Shown here: in pieces, positions 16,284 to 26,724 of the stretch
How positions within the stretch are numbered: the first letter of the stretch is position 1
Layout of the letters: every line of letters begins with the position of its first letter
Notes under the pieces: model-generated
Database searches by the model: none
What the model was told of the DNA's origin: nothing
What the model saw: only the letters and a program-made list of their open reading frames with translations
Program-made: the position numbers and the translations under genes
Source of the DNA: Bacteroidaceae bacterium
GTDB taxonomy: Bacteria > Bacteroidota > Bacteroidia > Bacteroidales > Bacteroidaceae
Reading direction: 5' to 3'
Assembly (NCBI GenBank): GCA_017466065.1
Contig: JAFTUV010000015.1
Coordinates: forward strand, 1 to 55,589
Length of the DNA: 55,589 nt

Positions 16284-18209
16284 ATGAAAAACACGAATAA
16301 AAAGGATAAAAAGGAACAAAAGGGCAGCAGGCCGAAATTTACATTGGATATTGCTCGCTGCACGAAGTATGTGCCCTTGGCTTTTTTTGCCGCAGTATGG
16401 GCCTTGCTTGTCTTTTACGATGGCGACACCCTTTACAGGGCGAGCGAGCAGTCGCTATTCCTCTTTAACGGCTATTTTTTCGAAGAGGCTATGACATTGC
16501 CGGCGGGATTTCTTTCCTATCTTGGTACGTTTTTTGTCCAGTTTTTTCACTACCCGCTGTTAGGGGCCACGCTGTATGTGGCAATGCTTTTTGCTCTGTA
16601 TCTGCTCACGAAGAGGGTTTTTGAAATTCCCGAATGTTGGTCGCTGCTGGCTTTATTGCCTGTTGCGGCGGTGCTTGCCGTTTCCACCCAAATGGGATAT
16701 TGGATTTTTTATATGAAAGTCCAAGGCTTCTATTATATGCCGCTATTGGGTACAATGGCGTCGCTTCTTGTGGCGTGGGTGTGCTATAAACTGAAAGGGT
16801 TGTATGCTCCGGTGATTCTCCTGTGGATTGTTGCGGGCTATATGCTTTTTGGCGTGTATGCTCTTGGCGGTGCGGCGGTTATTGCCGTGGGCTCGCTGGT
16901 CGACAGAATTAAATGCCGCTATGGCCGCATATATGTAATTTCGGCCTCGCTTATGCTTCCGGCCGTGCTTGTTTCTATATGTGCAGTGCCGGTGATGCTC
17001 TATCGCGAAGGTTTTTACTCGACAATGGCGCTCGACCAGATGCATCTTGCAGGAACTCCTGTGCACCAGTGGGTTTTAGGCAATGAACAGGTCTATCCCG
17101 ATGGTATTTTCTCCTATTGGGTGCCGTTTATATTGCTGCTGCTTGTGTATATGCTGCTTGCGGTGTTGCGCGGCTCCTTGTCGGGCTGTGGTGCCGAGGG
17201 CGAGAACAAGAGCCGTTTCACGGCCGTGCAGGTTATCTTGCTTGTGAGCACACTTCTCTTTACCTACTCCTATTGGTATAATGACAAGAATTTTCATATA
17301 GAGAACAGCCAGAATCGTGCAATGTGGAACGAGGATTGGGAGGCTGTGGCTGCTTATGCCAAGAGTGCCGATGTTCCCACTCGCCAGATAGTGCTTAACA
17401 AGAATATGGCGCTTCTTAAACTCGGTCGTGCGGGCGAGGAGGCCTTTAAATATCCCGAAGGCAGTTCCGATATTGCCCATCCGGGCGTGGTTCACCTCAC
17501 GCAGACAGGTGGTATGATGAACTATTTTCAGTATGGGAAATTCAACTTCTGCTACCGTTGGTGTATAGAAAATTCCGTGGAGTACGGGTGGCGTTTGGAG
17601 TATCTGAAACACGCTGTGAGATGCACACTCCTTTCGGGGCAGCACAAATTGGCAATGCGCTATATAAACATTCTCAAAAGCACGCTTTTCTACCGCTCTT
17701 GGGCCGAGGAGATGGAGCGTCTGGTGGAAACACCGTCGTCAATATCCAAGCAGAAGGAGTTTGCAATGCCTCTCCTTATGTATAATTATAACGATGCTCT
17801 TGAACTCGACGACTCCTATGTAGAGGTATATCTGTCGAAAAGCCTCTCCTATACATATTCTCCCACCGACTCTCGCTTGCAGTCGGAGGCAGCGGTGATA
17901 TTTGCTCTCACACGCAAGGATGTAAAACTTTTTTGGGACGCAATGACGCGCTATATAAATAAAGGTAAGATAACCCGTGTGCCGAATCATTTTCAGGAGG
18001 CAATCATCCTGTTTACCAATCTGAGCAAGGATGTTACCACCAATATTCCCATCGACCCCATAATCAAAAACCGCTTCGATGCCTTCCTTAAAAAGACACA
18101 GAACTATAAAGGAATGAAGGAGAGTGAAATGGCACCCTATTTTGTGGAGGAGTTTGGCGATACCTATTGGTACTTCTATTTCTTTGTGCGTGATATTAAG
18201 ACAAACTGA
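16284..18209 (+). CDS. Polytopic membrane protein, DUF6057-like
   Basis: About 641 residues. The N-terminus is basic and rich in Lys/Gln (residues 1-25) and is followed by roughly eight to ten hydrophobic segments up to residue 350. A soluble C-terminal part with helical repeats (TPR-like) follows. The ATG at 16284 is preferred over an upstream ATG that would overlap aroC by 31 bases. The topology and overall size resemble the uncharacterised Bacteroidales family DUF6057, recognised only in outline. No catalytic motif was found. The next gene, a lipoprotein with a CxxCH motif, follows after 36 bases, so the pair may form one membrane-periplasm system. Function unknown. Confidence 0.7.
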   Translation: MKNTNKKDKKEQKGSRPKFTLDIARCTKYVPLAFFAAVWALLVFYDGDTLYRASEQSLFLFNGYFFEEAMTLPAGFLSYLGTFFVQFFHYPLLGATLYVAMLFALYLLTKRVFEIPECWSLLALLPVAAVLAVSTQMGYWIFYMKVQGFYYMPLLGTMASLLVAWVCYKLKGLYAPVILLWIVAGYMLFGVYALGGAAVIAVGSLVDRIKCRYGRIYVISASLMLPAVLVSICAVPVMLYREGFYSTMALDQMHLAGTPVHQWVLGNEQVYPDGIFSYWVPFILLLLVYMLLAVLRGSLSGCGAEGENKSRFTAVQVILLVSTLLFTYSYWYNDKNFHIENSQNRAMWNEDWEAVAAYAKSADVPTRQIVLNKNMALLKLGRAGEEAFKYPEGSSDIAHPGVVHLTQTGGMMNYFQYGKFNFCYRWCIENSVEYGWRLEYLKHAVRCTLLSGQHKLAMRYINILKSTLFYRSWAEEMERLVETPSSISKQKEFAMPLLMYNYNDALELDDSYVEVYLSKSLSYTYSPTDSRLQSEAAVIFALTRKDVKLFWDAMTRYINKGKITRVPNHFQEAIILFTNLSKDVTTNIPIDPIIKNRFDAFLKKTQNYKGMKESEMAPYFVEEFGDTYWYFYFFVRDIKTN

Positions 18210-18245
18210 TTTATTGGAAATTTAAACAGCTTCTAAGATAGCATT

Positions 18246-19742
18246 ATGAAAAAAATGTTGATGGGAATGGTGCTGCTGGCAACTATATGTTCCTGCACAC
18301 CCTCGGTCCCCGATAAATATGTGGCAATAGAGAAGGTTCCCGCAATTCTCCCCGATTATGCCGATGTTACAATTCCGGTGAATATAGCCCCCCTTACATT
18401 CTCCATAAACGAGAATGGCGATAAGTTCGTGACACGTTTTTCGGCAGGCGGGAAAGAACTGTTGCTTGCAGGGAAGGAGGTTCTGCCCCCGCTCGAAGAG
18501 TGGCGCAATCTGCTCTCGGCAGCCGTCGGCGGTGAGGTAAAGGTGGATATTTTCTCCTCTCTCAATGGGAAATGGCGCGGTTACACACCCTTCTCGTTTA
18601 AAGTGTCGCCCGACACGATAGACCCTTATATCTCCTATCGTCTTATTCCCCCCTCTTATGTGGCGTATGAACGATTGAACATCTGCCAACGCGAAACATC
18701 GAGCTATAAAGAGGAGATAATATATAACAATATGCTCGTTACGAAGGAACCCGACGGGCAATGCATAAATTGTCACGCATACAAGAATTATCGCACCGAC
18801 AATATGCAATTCCACGTTCGCCAGTATAAGGGCGGCACATTGTTCGTGCATAATGGCAAGGCATTCAAGCTGAATATGGCAACCGATTCCACCCTGTCGG
18901 CAGGTGTATATCCGGCGTTTAACCCGGTGTACGATGTTGTAGCATACTCTGTGAACAAGACCGGGCAGATATTCCACACGAAAAGTTCCAATAAGGTAGA
19001 GGTTCAGGATACCGAGAGTGATATAATAATATTCAACCCCGCCACAATGACAATATCAAATGTGGCCAACGATACTACTAAACTCGAAGTGTTCCCTTGG
19101 TGGTCGCCCGATGGTCGCACACTCTATTATTGCTCCTCGGAGTTTCCCGACCGAACAGGCTCGCAAACAGCCGTAGAGGCCGAGATTAAGCACTACAAGG
19201 ATGTCAAATACAGCATATTGCGCCGTTCGTGGGACCCCGAAACGGGAGCCTTCGGTGCCGTGGATACTGTGTTCAATGCGGCCTCCTTGGGCAAGAGCGC
19301 GACCTTCCCGCGTATATCTCCCACCGGCCGATACCTGCTTTTTGCAATGGCCGAATATGGTTGCTTCCATATATGGCACAACGATGCCGACCTATATATA
19401 AAAGACCTTGAAACGGGAGAATGCTGGCCGTTGGAAAAGGCAAACTCCTCTTATGCCGAGAGTTATCACTCGTGGAGCAGCACCGGCCGTTGGATAATGT
19501 TTGCCAGCCGTCGCGACGACACAAATTACAGCCGCCTTTACATCGCGCATATAGACGAGAACGGGCAGGCCGAAAAGGCATTCCTTCTCCCGCAACCCGG
19601 TGCCGATTTCTACGACTTTTTCGACCGCTCCTATAATGTCCCCGAGTTTATGGTGGAGCGGGTGAAGTTCACCCCTCAGGAGTTTGCCGACATAATCAAA
19701 GGTAATTCCGTGAATGTTAAATATGTCCCGTTGAAAAAGTGA
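18246..19742 (+). CDS. Beta-propeller (TolB/PD40-like) lipoprotein with CxxCH motif
   Basis: This 498-residue lipoprotein has a signal with Cys15 or Cys17 near the N-terminus (ATICSC). From about residue 220 it has propeller-type repeats: SAGVYPAFNP, FPWWSPDGRTLYYCSS, FPRISPTGRYLLFA and SYHSWSSTGRWIMFASR fit the WD40/PD40 pattern found in TolB. Before the propeller lies DGQCINCHAY, with Cys173, Cys176 and His177, a textbook c-type haem attachment motif. If haem is attached, the protein would be a periplasmic electron carrier with a propeller scaffold. The upstream membrane protein is its probable partner. A strong terminator closes the transcript. Confidence 0.78.
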   Translation: MKKMLMGMVLLATICSCTPSVPDKYVAIEKVPAILPDYADVTIPVNIAPLTFSINENGDKFVTRFSAGGKELLLAGKEVLPPLEEWRNLLSAAVGGEVKVDIFSSLNGKWRGYTPFSFKVSPDTIDPYISYRLIPPSYVAYERLNICQRETSSYKEEIIYNNMLVTKEPDGQCINCHAYKNYRTDNMQFHVRQYKGGTLFVHNGKAFKLNMATDSTLSAGVYPAFNPVYDVVAYSVNKTGQIFHTKSSNKVEVQDTESDIIIFNPATMTISNVANDTTKLEVFPWWSPDGRTLYYCSSEFPDRTGSQTAVEAEIKHYKDVKYSILRRSWDPETGAFGAVDTVFNAASLGKSATFPRISPTGRYLLFAMAEYGCFHIWHNDADLYIKDLETGECWPLEKANSSYAESYHSWSSTGRWIMFASRRDDTNYSRLYIAHIDENGQAEKAFLLPQPGADFYDFFDRSYNVPEFMVERVKFTPQEFADIIKGNSVNVKYVPLKK

Positions 19743-19779
19743 ATTTTAACATTTAAGTGTTAAATAAATAAAACGCGAT

Positions 19780-19830
19780 ATTCCCTCGGTTTTTTAGCCA
19801 AGACAGGCAAAAATCGAGGGAATTTTGTTT
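19780..19830 (+). terminator. Rho-independent terminator after the CxxCH lipoprotein gene
   Basis: ATTCCCTCG (19780-19788) pairs with CGAGGGAAT (19815-19823), and the stem is followed by TTTGTTTTTATTT. It ends the plus-strand transcript that began at the etf promoter or at an internal one. Confidence 0.8.
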
Positions 19831-19899
19831 TTATTTCAAAAAAAATGCGATAAACGGCAAAAAATAATGAGATTTATGCGAATATTTATTTAAAAGTCT

Positions 19900-19908
19900 T
19901 ATTTTTGC
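19900..19908 (+). promoter_or_regulatory. Candidate -7 element of the FAS1-SusCD locus
   Basis: TATTTTTGC matches TAnnTTTG, 81 bases upstream of the FAS1 gene start. A weak -33 (TTATG at 19874-19878) lies about 21 bases upstream. The rest of the gap is A/T-rich. Confidence 0.5.
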
Positions 19909-19988
19909 ACGTTACATAGTGGCTAATTGTGCCGTTTGGTGATAAAGCGAAAAAAACAAAAAAAATATAATTAATAAAAATCGAACTT

Positions 19989-22900
19989 ATGTTAAGACAC
20001 CGTTTAAGCAAATTTAGCAAAACATCGCTATTGGCGTTGTGCACATTGCTCGTTGGCGGGATGTTCAATTCTTGTCAAGACCATTTCGACGAGTACACCT
20101 ATGACGACGGCGACCAACCGTCGTGGCTCGGTGAGAGTGTTTATTCTTTTTTGAGAAACAACACTTCGGGACACTCTTACAACTATTATGCCGACATTGT
20201 TGACCGTTTAGGTCAGACCGAAACTTTCAACAGAACAGGTAGCAAGACTCTCTTTGTTGCCGATGATGCGGCTTTTGAACGTTTCTTCCAAAACAACAAC
20301 TGGGGCGTTAAGTCGTTCTCCGATTTAACAACGGCACAGATGAACGTTCTGCTCAAAGCCTCTATGCTCGATGATGCAATGTTGCTCGATATGCTCTCGG
20401 CTTCGAATGCCGATGTAACATCCGAGGGAACATGTATGCGTCGCTTGACCTCATTGACCACCGTAGATACAATTCCCGTAGTAACAGCCGACCAGATGCC
20501 GCAGTACAACAAGTATTGGGATGCATTGCGTGGCAAGGAGCGCGATGCTTCGTTGCGCATCGCAATGGATGGTACCGATCCTATGATGATACACTTCCTT
20601 CCCGACTTCTTGCGCAAGAAGGGTATTACAGAGGACGACATCTCTTTCATGTTGCGTAAGAACGGCGAGCAGGTCAAGACATATAAGACCGGCGAGGTTT
20701 ATATCTATGATAAAAAGGTGATGGCCAGCGGTGTTATAAACGACGGCTTCTCCGATGATACAATGACCATAACCTGTAAGAACGGTTATCTCTATCGCTT
20801 GGACGAAGTGCTGGTGCCTCCCTCGAATATGGCTGCCGAAATGCGTCAGCGCGAGGACTTGTCGGTGCTCAGCCGCTTGTTCGACCGCTTCTGTCTGCCC
20901 GTTTACGACGAGGCTTTGACACGTAACTTCAACAGTGTTACAGGAAGCACCGACAGTATCTTCCGTCTGCGTTATTATACAATCGCCGGCGGTGGAGGTA
21001 TTCAATCGAATAACGCGATATTGAAACAAGAGGATCAGCCTCTTGGCTCCGACGTTCTCAAATTTGATCCGGGTTGGAACCAATATGTTCCCGAAAAGAC
21101 CAACGTGCAGGCAGATATGGGCGCAATATTGGCTCCCAACAACGAGGCAATGCTCGACTACTTCACATTGGGCTCGGGTTCCGTTATTATGTCGACCTAC
21201 GCTCCCGATGCTGTAATAACAGATGTGGAATCGTTGAATAAGGCGCTCGATCAGGTTCCCGAGAAACTTATCGCTCCTCTTTTGAACAATTTGATGCAGA
21301 ACTCCTTTGTTTCAACCGTTCCCAGCCGATTCGACAAGATTGTCGATGATGCAAACGATGAGATTGAAGGCGTAAAAGAAGCTGTTACCGAGTGTATTAT
21401 CGCAAATAACGGTGTAGTATATATAGTGAATCAGGTTTTTGGCCCCACTCAATACACTGCTGTTGCAGCTCCCTCTTTGATTCTCAACAATATGTTCATA
21501 ATGCGAAGCATTATATCGCAGCTTGGTTACAACTCGTTCCTATTGGCGAAAAAAGCAGTTTATTCGCTATTTATCCCCGATGATAAGGCATTCTTGTATT
21601 ACGACCCCGTGTCAATCGTTAGGAACCGTATTACACCTGCCAACAAACCTAAATTGTATGAGTTGCACTATGATGCAAACAACAAGTTGACCAATTATAA
21701 TGGCAATGACTATTTATATTATAAGACTTACGATTTTGATATTAACGAAGCCGGTGAATATGAGGTTGATTTAACAACAGAAATTTATAGTACCGGTATT
21801 AACCTTAATGATTCGGAACTCAAATTCTTTATCCATGGTGGAAAAGGTATGGAGTTGACATCAACCCCGGTTCTTACTACGGAACAGTTTATGTATAACC
21901 GTATGAGTGACCTGATAGATAACCTTATTATAGTAGGTGATGTTACATCGGGTAACAAATATTATCTCACAAAGGGTGGTAATGCTGTTAAAGTGGATTT
22001 CAGCGATCCCTCTAAACCTATATTCCAAGGCGGTGATCAGCTGGATAATGGAATGAAGATTACTTCTAAACAGACTTTTGCGAAACAGATAAACGGTATA
22101 TCGTTCAATACCGTTCCTGCCGATGGACAGGATGCTTGGATTACAAAGAATACCGGAGTGCCTACTCCTACAACAAAATCGTTGTATACCAAGTTGACAG
22201 CTTCGGCCGAGGATAGCCAATCGCCTTTCTATGAGTTTATGAAACTCGCGGCACCCGAGAATTATGAGGGTGGTGTAAAGGTTGAAGATGTTGTGGGAAA
22301 GATATTCCCCTCGGGAAGTGTCGAAGATTCAGTTAAAACATATTCGATGTTTTATAGCAACAAGCGTTCGGTGTATAACGGAGTTTCTCTCTTCCAAGGA
22401 TATAACTACACAGTTTATGTTCCCTCGAACGATGCTGTAAAAGAGATGATCGATAAAGGATTGCCCACTTGGACCGACCTGAACAACTGCGCACTTGGCG
22501 TTTCGGGTGGAACGCCGGCGCAGGCTGCATCAGCGTTGCGTTTGTTGAACAAGGTATTCCGCTATCACATACAGGATAATTCTGTGTTTGTTGACAATCT
22601 GCCGGTGAGCAACACCTATGAAACTTCATACATCAACGATAAAGGTGTTTATGAGGTTGTGAACATAGTTATGAGCGGTGGCGCAATGACAGTAACCGAC
22701 AAGTGCGGCAACACTGCCAATGTATTGTCGAGCGATGCCGAAGCAGAGAACAAGACTTGGAACGTTATATGTCGCGACATTGAGTTCCGTGGTACTACAG
22801 ATAATCCCTATGGTATAATTTCATCATCTGCATCGGTTGCACATCACATCGACAAGATGCTCTGCTTCGAGGGCCTCTTCGGTTACGATGGCTTGGTACA

Positions 22901-23345
22901 GCGTTTCGCACCCGGTGGAGAGAAGGTCGATACATTGCTTGTCGATGGCAAGGATGGTCTCTATGAAGCTGCAAATGGCAAAAAATACTATCTGATAGCT
23001 TCAAAGGTAAATACATTCATTGGTGTCGATGGCAAGAAGTATACATCGGCCGGTTATATAATGGAGCCTAAACCTGCAAGTCAGGCAGTAAGACTTTCTC
23101 GTGAAAGATATATTAAGGACAGAGACAACAATCTTATCCTCATAACAAAAGAGGGTTACAGAGTGAGCGAGGACACCGATGGCAATATGCAGCTTGTGGT
23201 AGAAACCAAAGTTGAAACAGATGCCAATGGCGAGAGCGTGCAGTGCAGATATGTACAGAGGTTTGATAACAACGGAATGACTTATGACAAGGTACTCTTG
23301 GATAAGGTTCCTGTAACATCAACTCCCGAAGAAGAACTCCAATGA
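19989..23345 (+). CDS. Fasciclin (FAS1)-domain outer-membrane lipoprotein, large
   Basis: This 1118-residue lipoprotein has its lipobox Cys at residue 29 (MFNSC), followed by an acidic linker. About four FAS1-like modules can be seen: near residues 45-270 (motif KTLFVADDAAFERFF), 290-490 (GAILAPNNEAMLDYF), 495-680 (YSLFIPDDKAFLYYD) and 750-1000 (YTVYVPSNDAVKEMI). FAS1 domains mediate adhesion, and lipidated versions sit beside SusC/SusD pairs in Bacteroidota. Its likely site is the outer face of the outer membrane, as an accessory binding protein for the transporter encoded next. The shorter FAS1 gene at 28553 plays the same part for the second pair. Confidence 0.85.
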   Translation: MLRHRLSKFSKTSLLALCTLLVGGMFNSCQDHFDEYTYDDGDQPSWLGESVYSFLRNNTSGHSYNYYADIVDRLGQTETFNRTGSKTLFVADDAAFERFFQNNNWGVKSFSDLTTAQMNVLLKASMLDDAMLLDMLSASNADVTSEGTCMRRLTSLTTVDTIPVVTADQMPQYNKYWDALRGKERDASLRIAMDGTDPMMIHFLPDFLRKKGITEDDISFMLRKNGEQVKTYKTGEVYIYDKKVMASGVINDGFSDDTMTITCKNGYLYRLDEVLVPPSNMAAEMRQREDLSVLSRLFDRFCLPVYDEALTRNFNSVTGSTDSIFRLRYYTIAGGGGIQSNNAILKQEDQPLGSDVLKFDPGWNQYVPEKTNVQADMGAILAPNNEAMLDYFTLGSGSVIMSTYAPDAVITDVESLNKALDQVPEKLIAPLLNNLMQNSFVSTVPSRFDKIVDDANDEIEGVKEAVTECIIANNGVVYIVNQVFGPTQYTAVAAPSLILNNMFIMRSIISQLGYNSFLLAKKAVYSLFIPDDKAFLYYDPVSIVRNRITPANKPKLYELHYDANNKLTNYNGNDYLYYKTYDFDINEAGEYEVDLTTEIYSTGINLNDSELKFFIHGGKGMELTSTPVLTTEQFMYNRMSDLIDNLIIVGDVTSGNKYYLTKGGNAVKVDFSDPSKPIFQGGDQLDNGMKITSKQTFAKQINGISFNTVPADGQDAWITKNTGVPTPTTKSLYTKLTASAEDSQSPFYEFMKLAAPENYEGGVKVEDVVGKIFPSGSVEDSVKTYSMFYSNKRSVYNGVSLFQGYNYTVYVPSNDAVKEMIDKGLPTWTDLNNCALGVSGGTPAQAASALRLLNKVFRYHIQDNSVFVDNLPVSNTYETSYINDKGVYEVVNIVMSGGAMTVTDKCGNTANVLSSDAEAENKTWNVICRDIEFRGTTDNPYGIISSSASVAHHIDKMLCFEGLFGYDGLVQRFAPGGEKVDTLLVDGKDGLYEAANGKKYYLIASKVNTFIGVDGKKYTSAGYIMEPKPASQAVRLSRERYIKDRDNNLILITKEGYRVSEDTDGNMQLVVETKVETDANGESVQCRYVQRFDNNGMTYDKVLLDKVPVTSTPEEELQ

Positions 23346-23395
23346 TTGTTCGAGAGAGAGTAAATGATTAAACGTCGTAGAAAAATATATCAACT

Positions 23396-26300
23396 ATGGA
23401 TAAAATAAAACATTTATTATTGCTTGCGCTTTGCTGTACACTCGGCATTCCGGCTTTTGCCCAAAAGAGCGCGAGAATTTCGGGAACCATCAGCAGTGAC
23501 TCCGAGGGCCCGCTGATTATGGTTAATGTCACCGAGCGTGATAAGAACAATCGTATTATTGAGGCCACGGTAACCGACTTTGAAGGTAACTTCTCTATGG
23601 TGGTTAAGAACACTGCCAATGAGTTGGAAATTTCATACATCGGTTACAAAACCCAGAAACTGAAAATCGGTACCCGCACCGTCTTTAATATAAAGATGGT
23701 AGAGGATAAACTACTCGACGAGGTGGTTATCGAGGCACAGGAAATCTCTCGCTCGGGAGGCTTGGACATTCTTGAACGAGAAATGACACACGCAACCCAG
23801 AAGATTAATATGGAGGAGATGCAGGGTCTCTCTTTCGCATCGGTCGATGAGGCCTTGCAGGGACAGATTGCCGGTCTTGACGTCGTAATGGGCTCGGGTT
23901 CTGTGGGTAAAGGAACACAGATGCGTCTGCGCGGTGTATCTATGCTCGAAGGTACCGATTCCGAGCTTCAACCTTTGCTCGTTGTTGACGATGTTCCCTT
24001 CAAAGTTGAAGAAGGTTTCGACTTTACAAACTCCACCGAGGACAGCTTCGCCGAGTTGTTGATGATTAACACCGAGGATATTGCCGAGATTGAGGTGTTG
24101 AAGGATGCTGCCTCTTGTGCAATATGGGGTCCGGAAGGTTCCAATGGTGTAATCAAGATTAAGACAAAGCGTGGTAAACGCGGTCCCACTCGCGTGAGCT
24201 TTACATATAAGTTCAAGGATAAATGGACACCCGAAGGCTTGAACCTGTTGAATGGTGACGACTACACTATGATGATGAAGCAGGCACTCTTCAATCGTAA
24301 CAATCAGGCTGTGAATATCCCTGAATTGAACTATGACCCGAACCACCCTGAATATGAGAACTACAATAACAATACCGATTGGGTAGATGCCATCGAAAAG
24401 CACGGTTACCGTCACGAATATTCTCTTAACCTCAATGGTGGTGGTGAGAAAGCAACATTCCGTGTGTCGGGTGCATTTACAAATGAAACAGGACAGGTTA
24501 TCGGTGAGAAGATGAACCAGTTGTCATCACGTTTGGCACTCGACTACTTCGTGTCGCAGCGCATCAAGGTTATTGCCGACTTCTCCTTCTCTTATGTAAC
24601 CCGTGAATACCACGGTTCGGGCCTTCTCTATACAGCACAGAAGATGATGCCTAATATGTCTATCTACAAACAGGACGATTATGGCAACAACACCGGCGAG
24701 TATTATAATATGCTCGAAACAGCTACAAATGAGTTGAAGAACAATATGGGCTTGAAGAACCCTGTTGCCGATGGTAATCTCGACAAGAGTGAGAACGAGA
24801 ATTACAGCATCAACCCGATGATTACCCTTGAATATAACCTGTTGGGCCTCGAAGATAACCAGACACAGTTGAGATATCGCGGTATGGTTAACCTCAATGC
24901 TTCAACATCGGCCAACCGCAGCTACAAGCCCGGTTCTTTGAACCCCAGAAGCGACTGGTCGAGCTCAATAATCAACCAGTCGGCAGCTTCCGACAGTAAG
25001 GGTCTTGGTTTTACAACCCGTCACAACCTTATCTTTACTCCCTATCTTGGAAGCAAGGACCACTATTTGACAATGACCGGTCAGTTTGAATTGAGCACAT
25101 ACACCGGTAACGGTCAGAGCTCTACATCACAGGGCTTGCCCACCGGTAACATCACAAACTCCACCGTGGGTGCAAAGCTCGCAAGTGCAAGCTCCTATAA
25201 ATCGGAGTCGCGAAACATAAGTTTCGTTTACGATGCCCACTATTCCTACAAATCGAAGTATATGCTCCGCGTTTCGGTTCGTGGTCAAGGTTTGACAGCG
25301 ATGGGTGACGATAAAAAATGGGTAGTGTTCCCCGCAATCTCGGGTCGTTGGAACATCAGCGATGAGCCTTGGATGCAGTGGACCAAGCCTGTAATCTCAA
25401 TGTTGTCATTCCGTCCCGGCTTTGGTATGGATGGTCACGCTCCCGGCGAGAACAGGACATTCAACACCTACTCTTCAACAGGTAAGAAGTATAACGGCGT
25501 CGGAGGTTACCAGATGGATAACATCCGCTTGACAGCTTTGACAACATCCGACAAGCGTGAATGGAACTTCGGTTCAGACTTCGGCCTTTTCGATGGCAAA
25601 ATCACCGGTTCGTTCAACTACTATATTGCAACAACATACGACCAGTTGGTATCGAGCTACCGCATTCCTTCGTCAACCGGTTACAGCAGTCTTGCCTACA
25701 AGAACTCAGGTACAGTGCGTAACTCCGGTTGGGAGTTGAACTTGAATACCGCTTCGTTCAAGATATTTAAGGATTTCTCCGTAAGTGCTTGGTTCAATAT
25801 CGGTAACAACTACAACGAGATTCTTGAAATGGAAGAGGCTTATCTCGATGCCCGAAACGACTCATACGACTATCCGAGAAACTCGACATATCTTGGTCGT
25901 GTACAGGTAGGTAACCCCTATGGTGCAATCTACGGTTTCCGTTACAAGGGTGTTTACCGTTTCAGCTACAAGAACTGGGAGAAGGCTCTTAACGAGGCTG
26001 CTGCCGGTCGCAACGGAACCTGCCCCATTGTATATGATTCAAATGGTCAGGTTGTGTTCAATGCCGATGGTACTCCCAAACAGATGACACTTTTCTATGA
26101 AAGAGATACAAAGCAATCGACCTATCAGTTCCGCGGTGGTGATGCCATCTATGATGATGTTAACAAGGACGGTACCATCAACCAGTTGGATATTGTCTAC
26201 CTTGGTAACTCTAACCCCAAAGCACAAGGTGGTTTCGGCTTGACATTCCGTTACAAGCAGTGGACATTGAAGACCAACTTCACATATCGTTACGGTGTAG

Positions 26301-26710
26301 ATGTTGTTAACTCCAACCGTATGAACTTCGAGAATATGTCCACCTTCAACAACCAGAGTGTGGCAGTGAACTGGCGTTGGCGCAAGGAGGGTGATATCAC
26401 CGAGATACCTCGTGCAGTATATGGCTCTTCATCGGCCTACAACTATTTGGGTAGCGACCGCTATGTTGAGGATGCCTCTTATCTGCGTCTGTCATACGTG
26501 CAGCTCTCTTACAACGTTAACCCCGAATGGGTTAAGAAGATTGGTTTGAGAAGTTTGTCGATATACGCATCGGCCGACAACCTTATTCACTGGTCGAAAT
26601 ACACAGGTTTGGATCCTGAAATCGGTTCAAGCGGCGATGGTATTGCCTATGACTACTCCGAGACTCCCCGTCCCCGTTCATACACAATCTCTGTTTCTAT
26701 GGGATTCTGA
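23396..26710 (+). CDS. SusC/RagA-type TonB-dependent outer-membrane transporter (first copy)
   Basis: This 1104-residue protein has a signal peptide ending near residue 22 (IPAFAQ) and then a carboxypeptidase-regulatory-like N-terminal domain (residues 27-105). The plug region contains LLVVDDVPF and EIEVLKDAASCAIWG, and the 22-strand barrel ends in an aromatic residue (SVSMGF). Such proteins import oligosaccharides, peptides or other polymers using TonB energy, and they partner with the SusD lipoprotein, which starts 14 bases downstream. No SusE/F or degradative enzyme is encoded nearby, so the ligand is unknown. Its layout differs from the second copy at 30439, and the two have low identity by eye. 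Confidence 0.93.
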   Translation: MDKIKHLLLLALCCTLGIPAFAQKSARISGTISSDSEGPLIMVNVTERDKNNRIIEATVTDFEGNFSMVVKNTANELEISYIGYKTQKLKIGTRTVFNIKMVEDKLLDEVVIEAQEISRSGGLDILEREMTHATQKINMEEMQGLSFASVDEALQGQIAGLDVVMGSGSVGKGTQMRLRGVSMLEGTDSELQPLLVVDDVPFKVEEGFDFTNSTEDSFAELLMINTEDIAEIEVLKDAASCAIWGPEGSNGVIKIKTKRGKRGPTRVSFTYKFKDKWTPEGLNLLNGDDYTMMMKQALFNRNNQAVNIPELNYDPNHPEYENYNNNTDWVDAIEKHGYRHEYSLNLNGGGEKATFRVSGAFTNETGQVIGEKMNQLSSRLALDYFVSQRIKVIADFSFSYVTREYHGSGLLYTAQKMMPNMSIYKQDDYGNNTGEYYNMLETATNELKNNMGLKNPVADGNLDKSENENYSINPMITLEYNLLGLEDNQTQLRYRGMVNLNASTSANRSYKPGSLNPRSDWSSSIINQSAASDSKGLGFTTRHNLIFTPYLGSKDHYLTMTGQFELSTYTGNGQSSTSQGLPTGNITNSTVGAKLASASSYKSESRNISFVYDAHYSYKSKYMLRVSVRGQGLTAMGDDKKWVVFPAISGRWNISDEPWMQWTKPVISMLSFRPGFGMDGHAPGENRTFNTYSSTGKKYNGVGGYQMDNIRLTALTTSDKREWNFGSDFGLFDGKITGSFNYYIATTYDQLVSSYRIPSSTGYSSLAYKNSGTVRNSGWELNLNTASFKIFKDFSVSAWFNIGNNYNEILEMEEAYLDARNDSYDYPRNSTYLGRVQVGNPYGAIYGFRYKGVYRFSYKNWEKALNEAAAGRNGTCPIVYDSNGQVVFNADGTPKQMTLFYERDTKQSTYQFRGGDAIYDDVNKDGTINQLDIVYLGNSNPKAQGGFGLTFRYKQWTLKTNFTYRYGVDVVNSNRMNFENMSTFNNQSVAVNWRWRKEGDITEIPRAVYGSSSAYNYLGSDRYVEDASYLRLSYVQLSYNVNPEWVKKIGLRSLSIYASADNLIHWSKYTGLDPEIGSSGDGIAYDYSETPRPRSYTISVSMGF

Positions 26711-26724
26711 TAATATAAAAGTTG

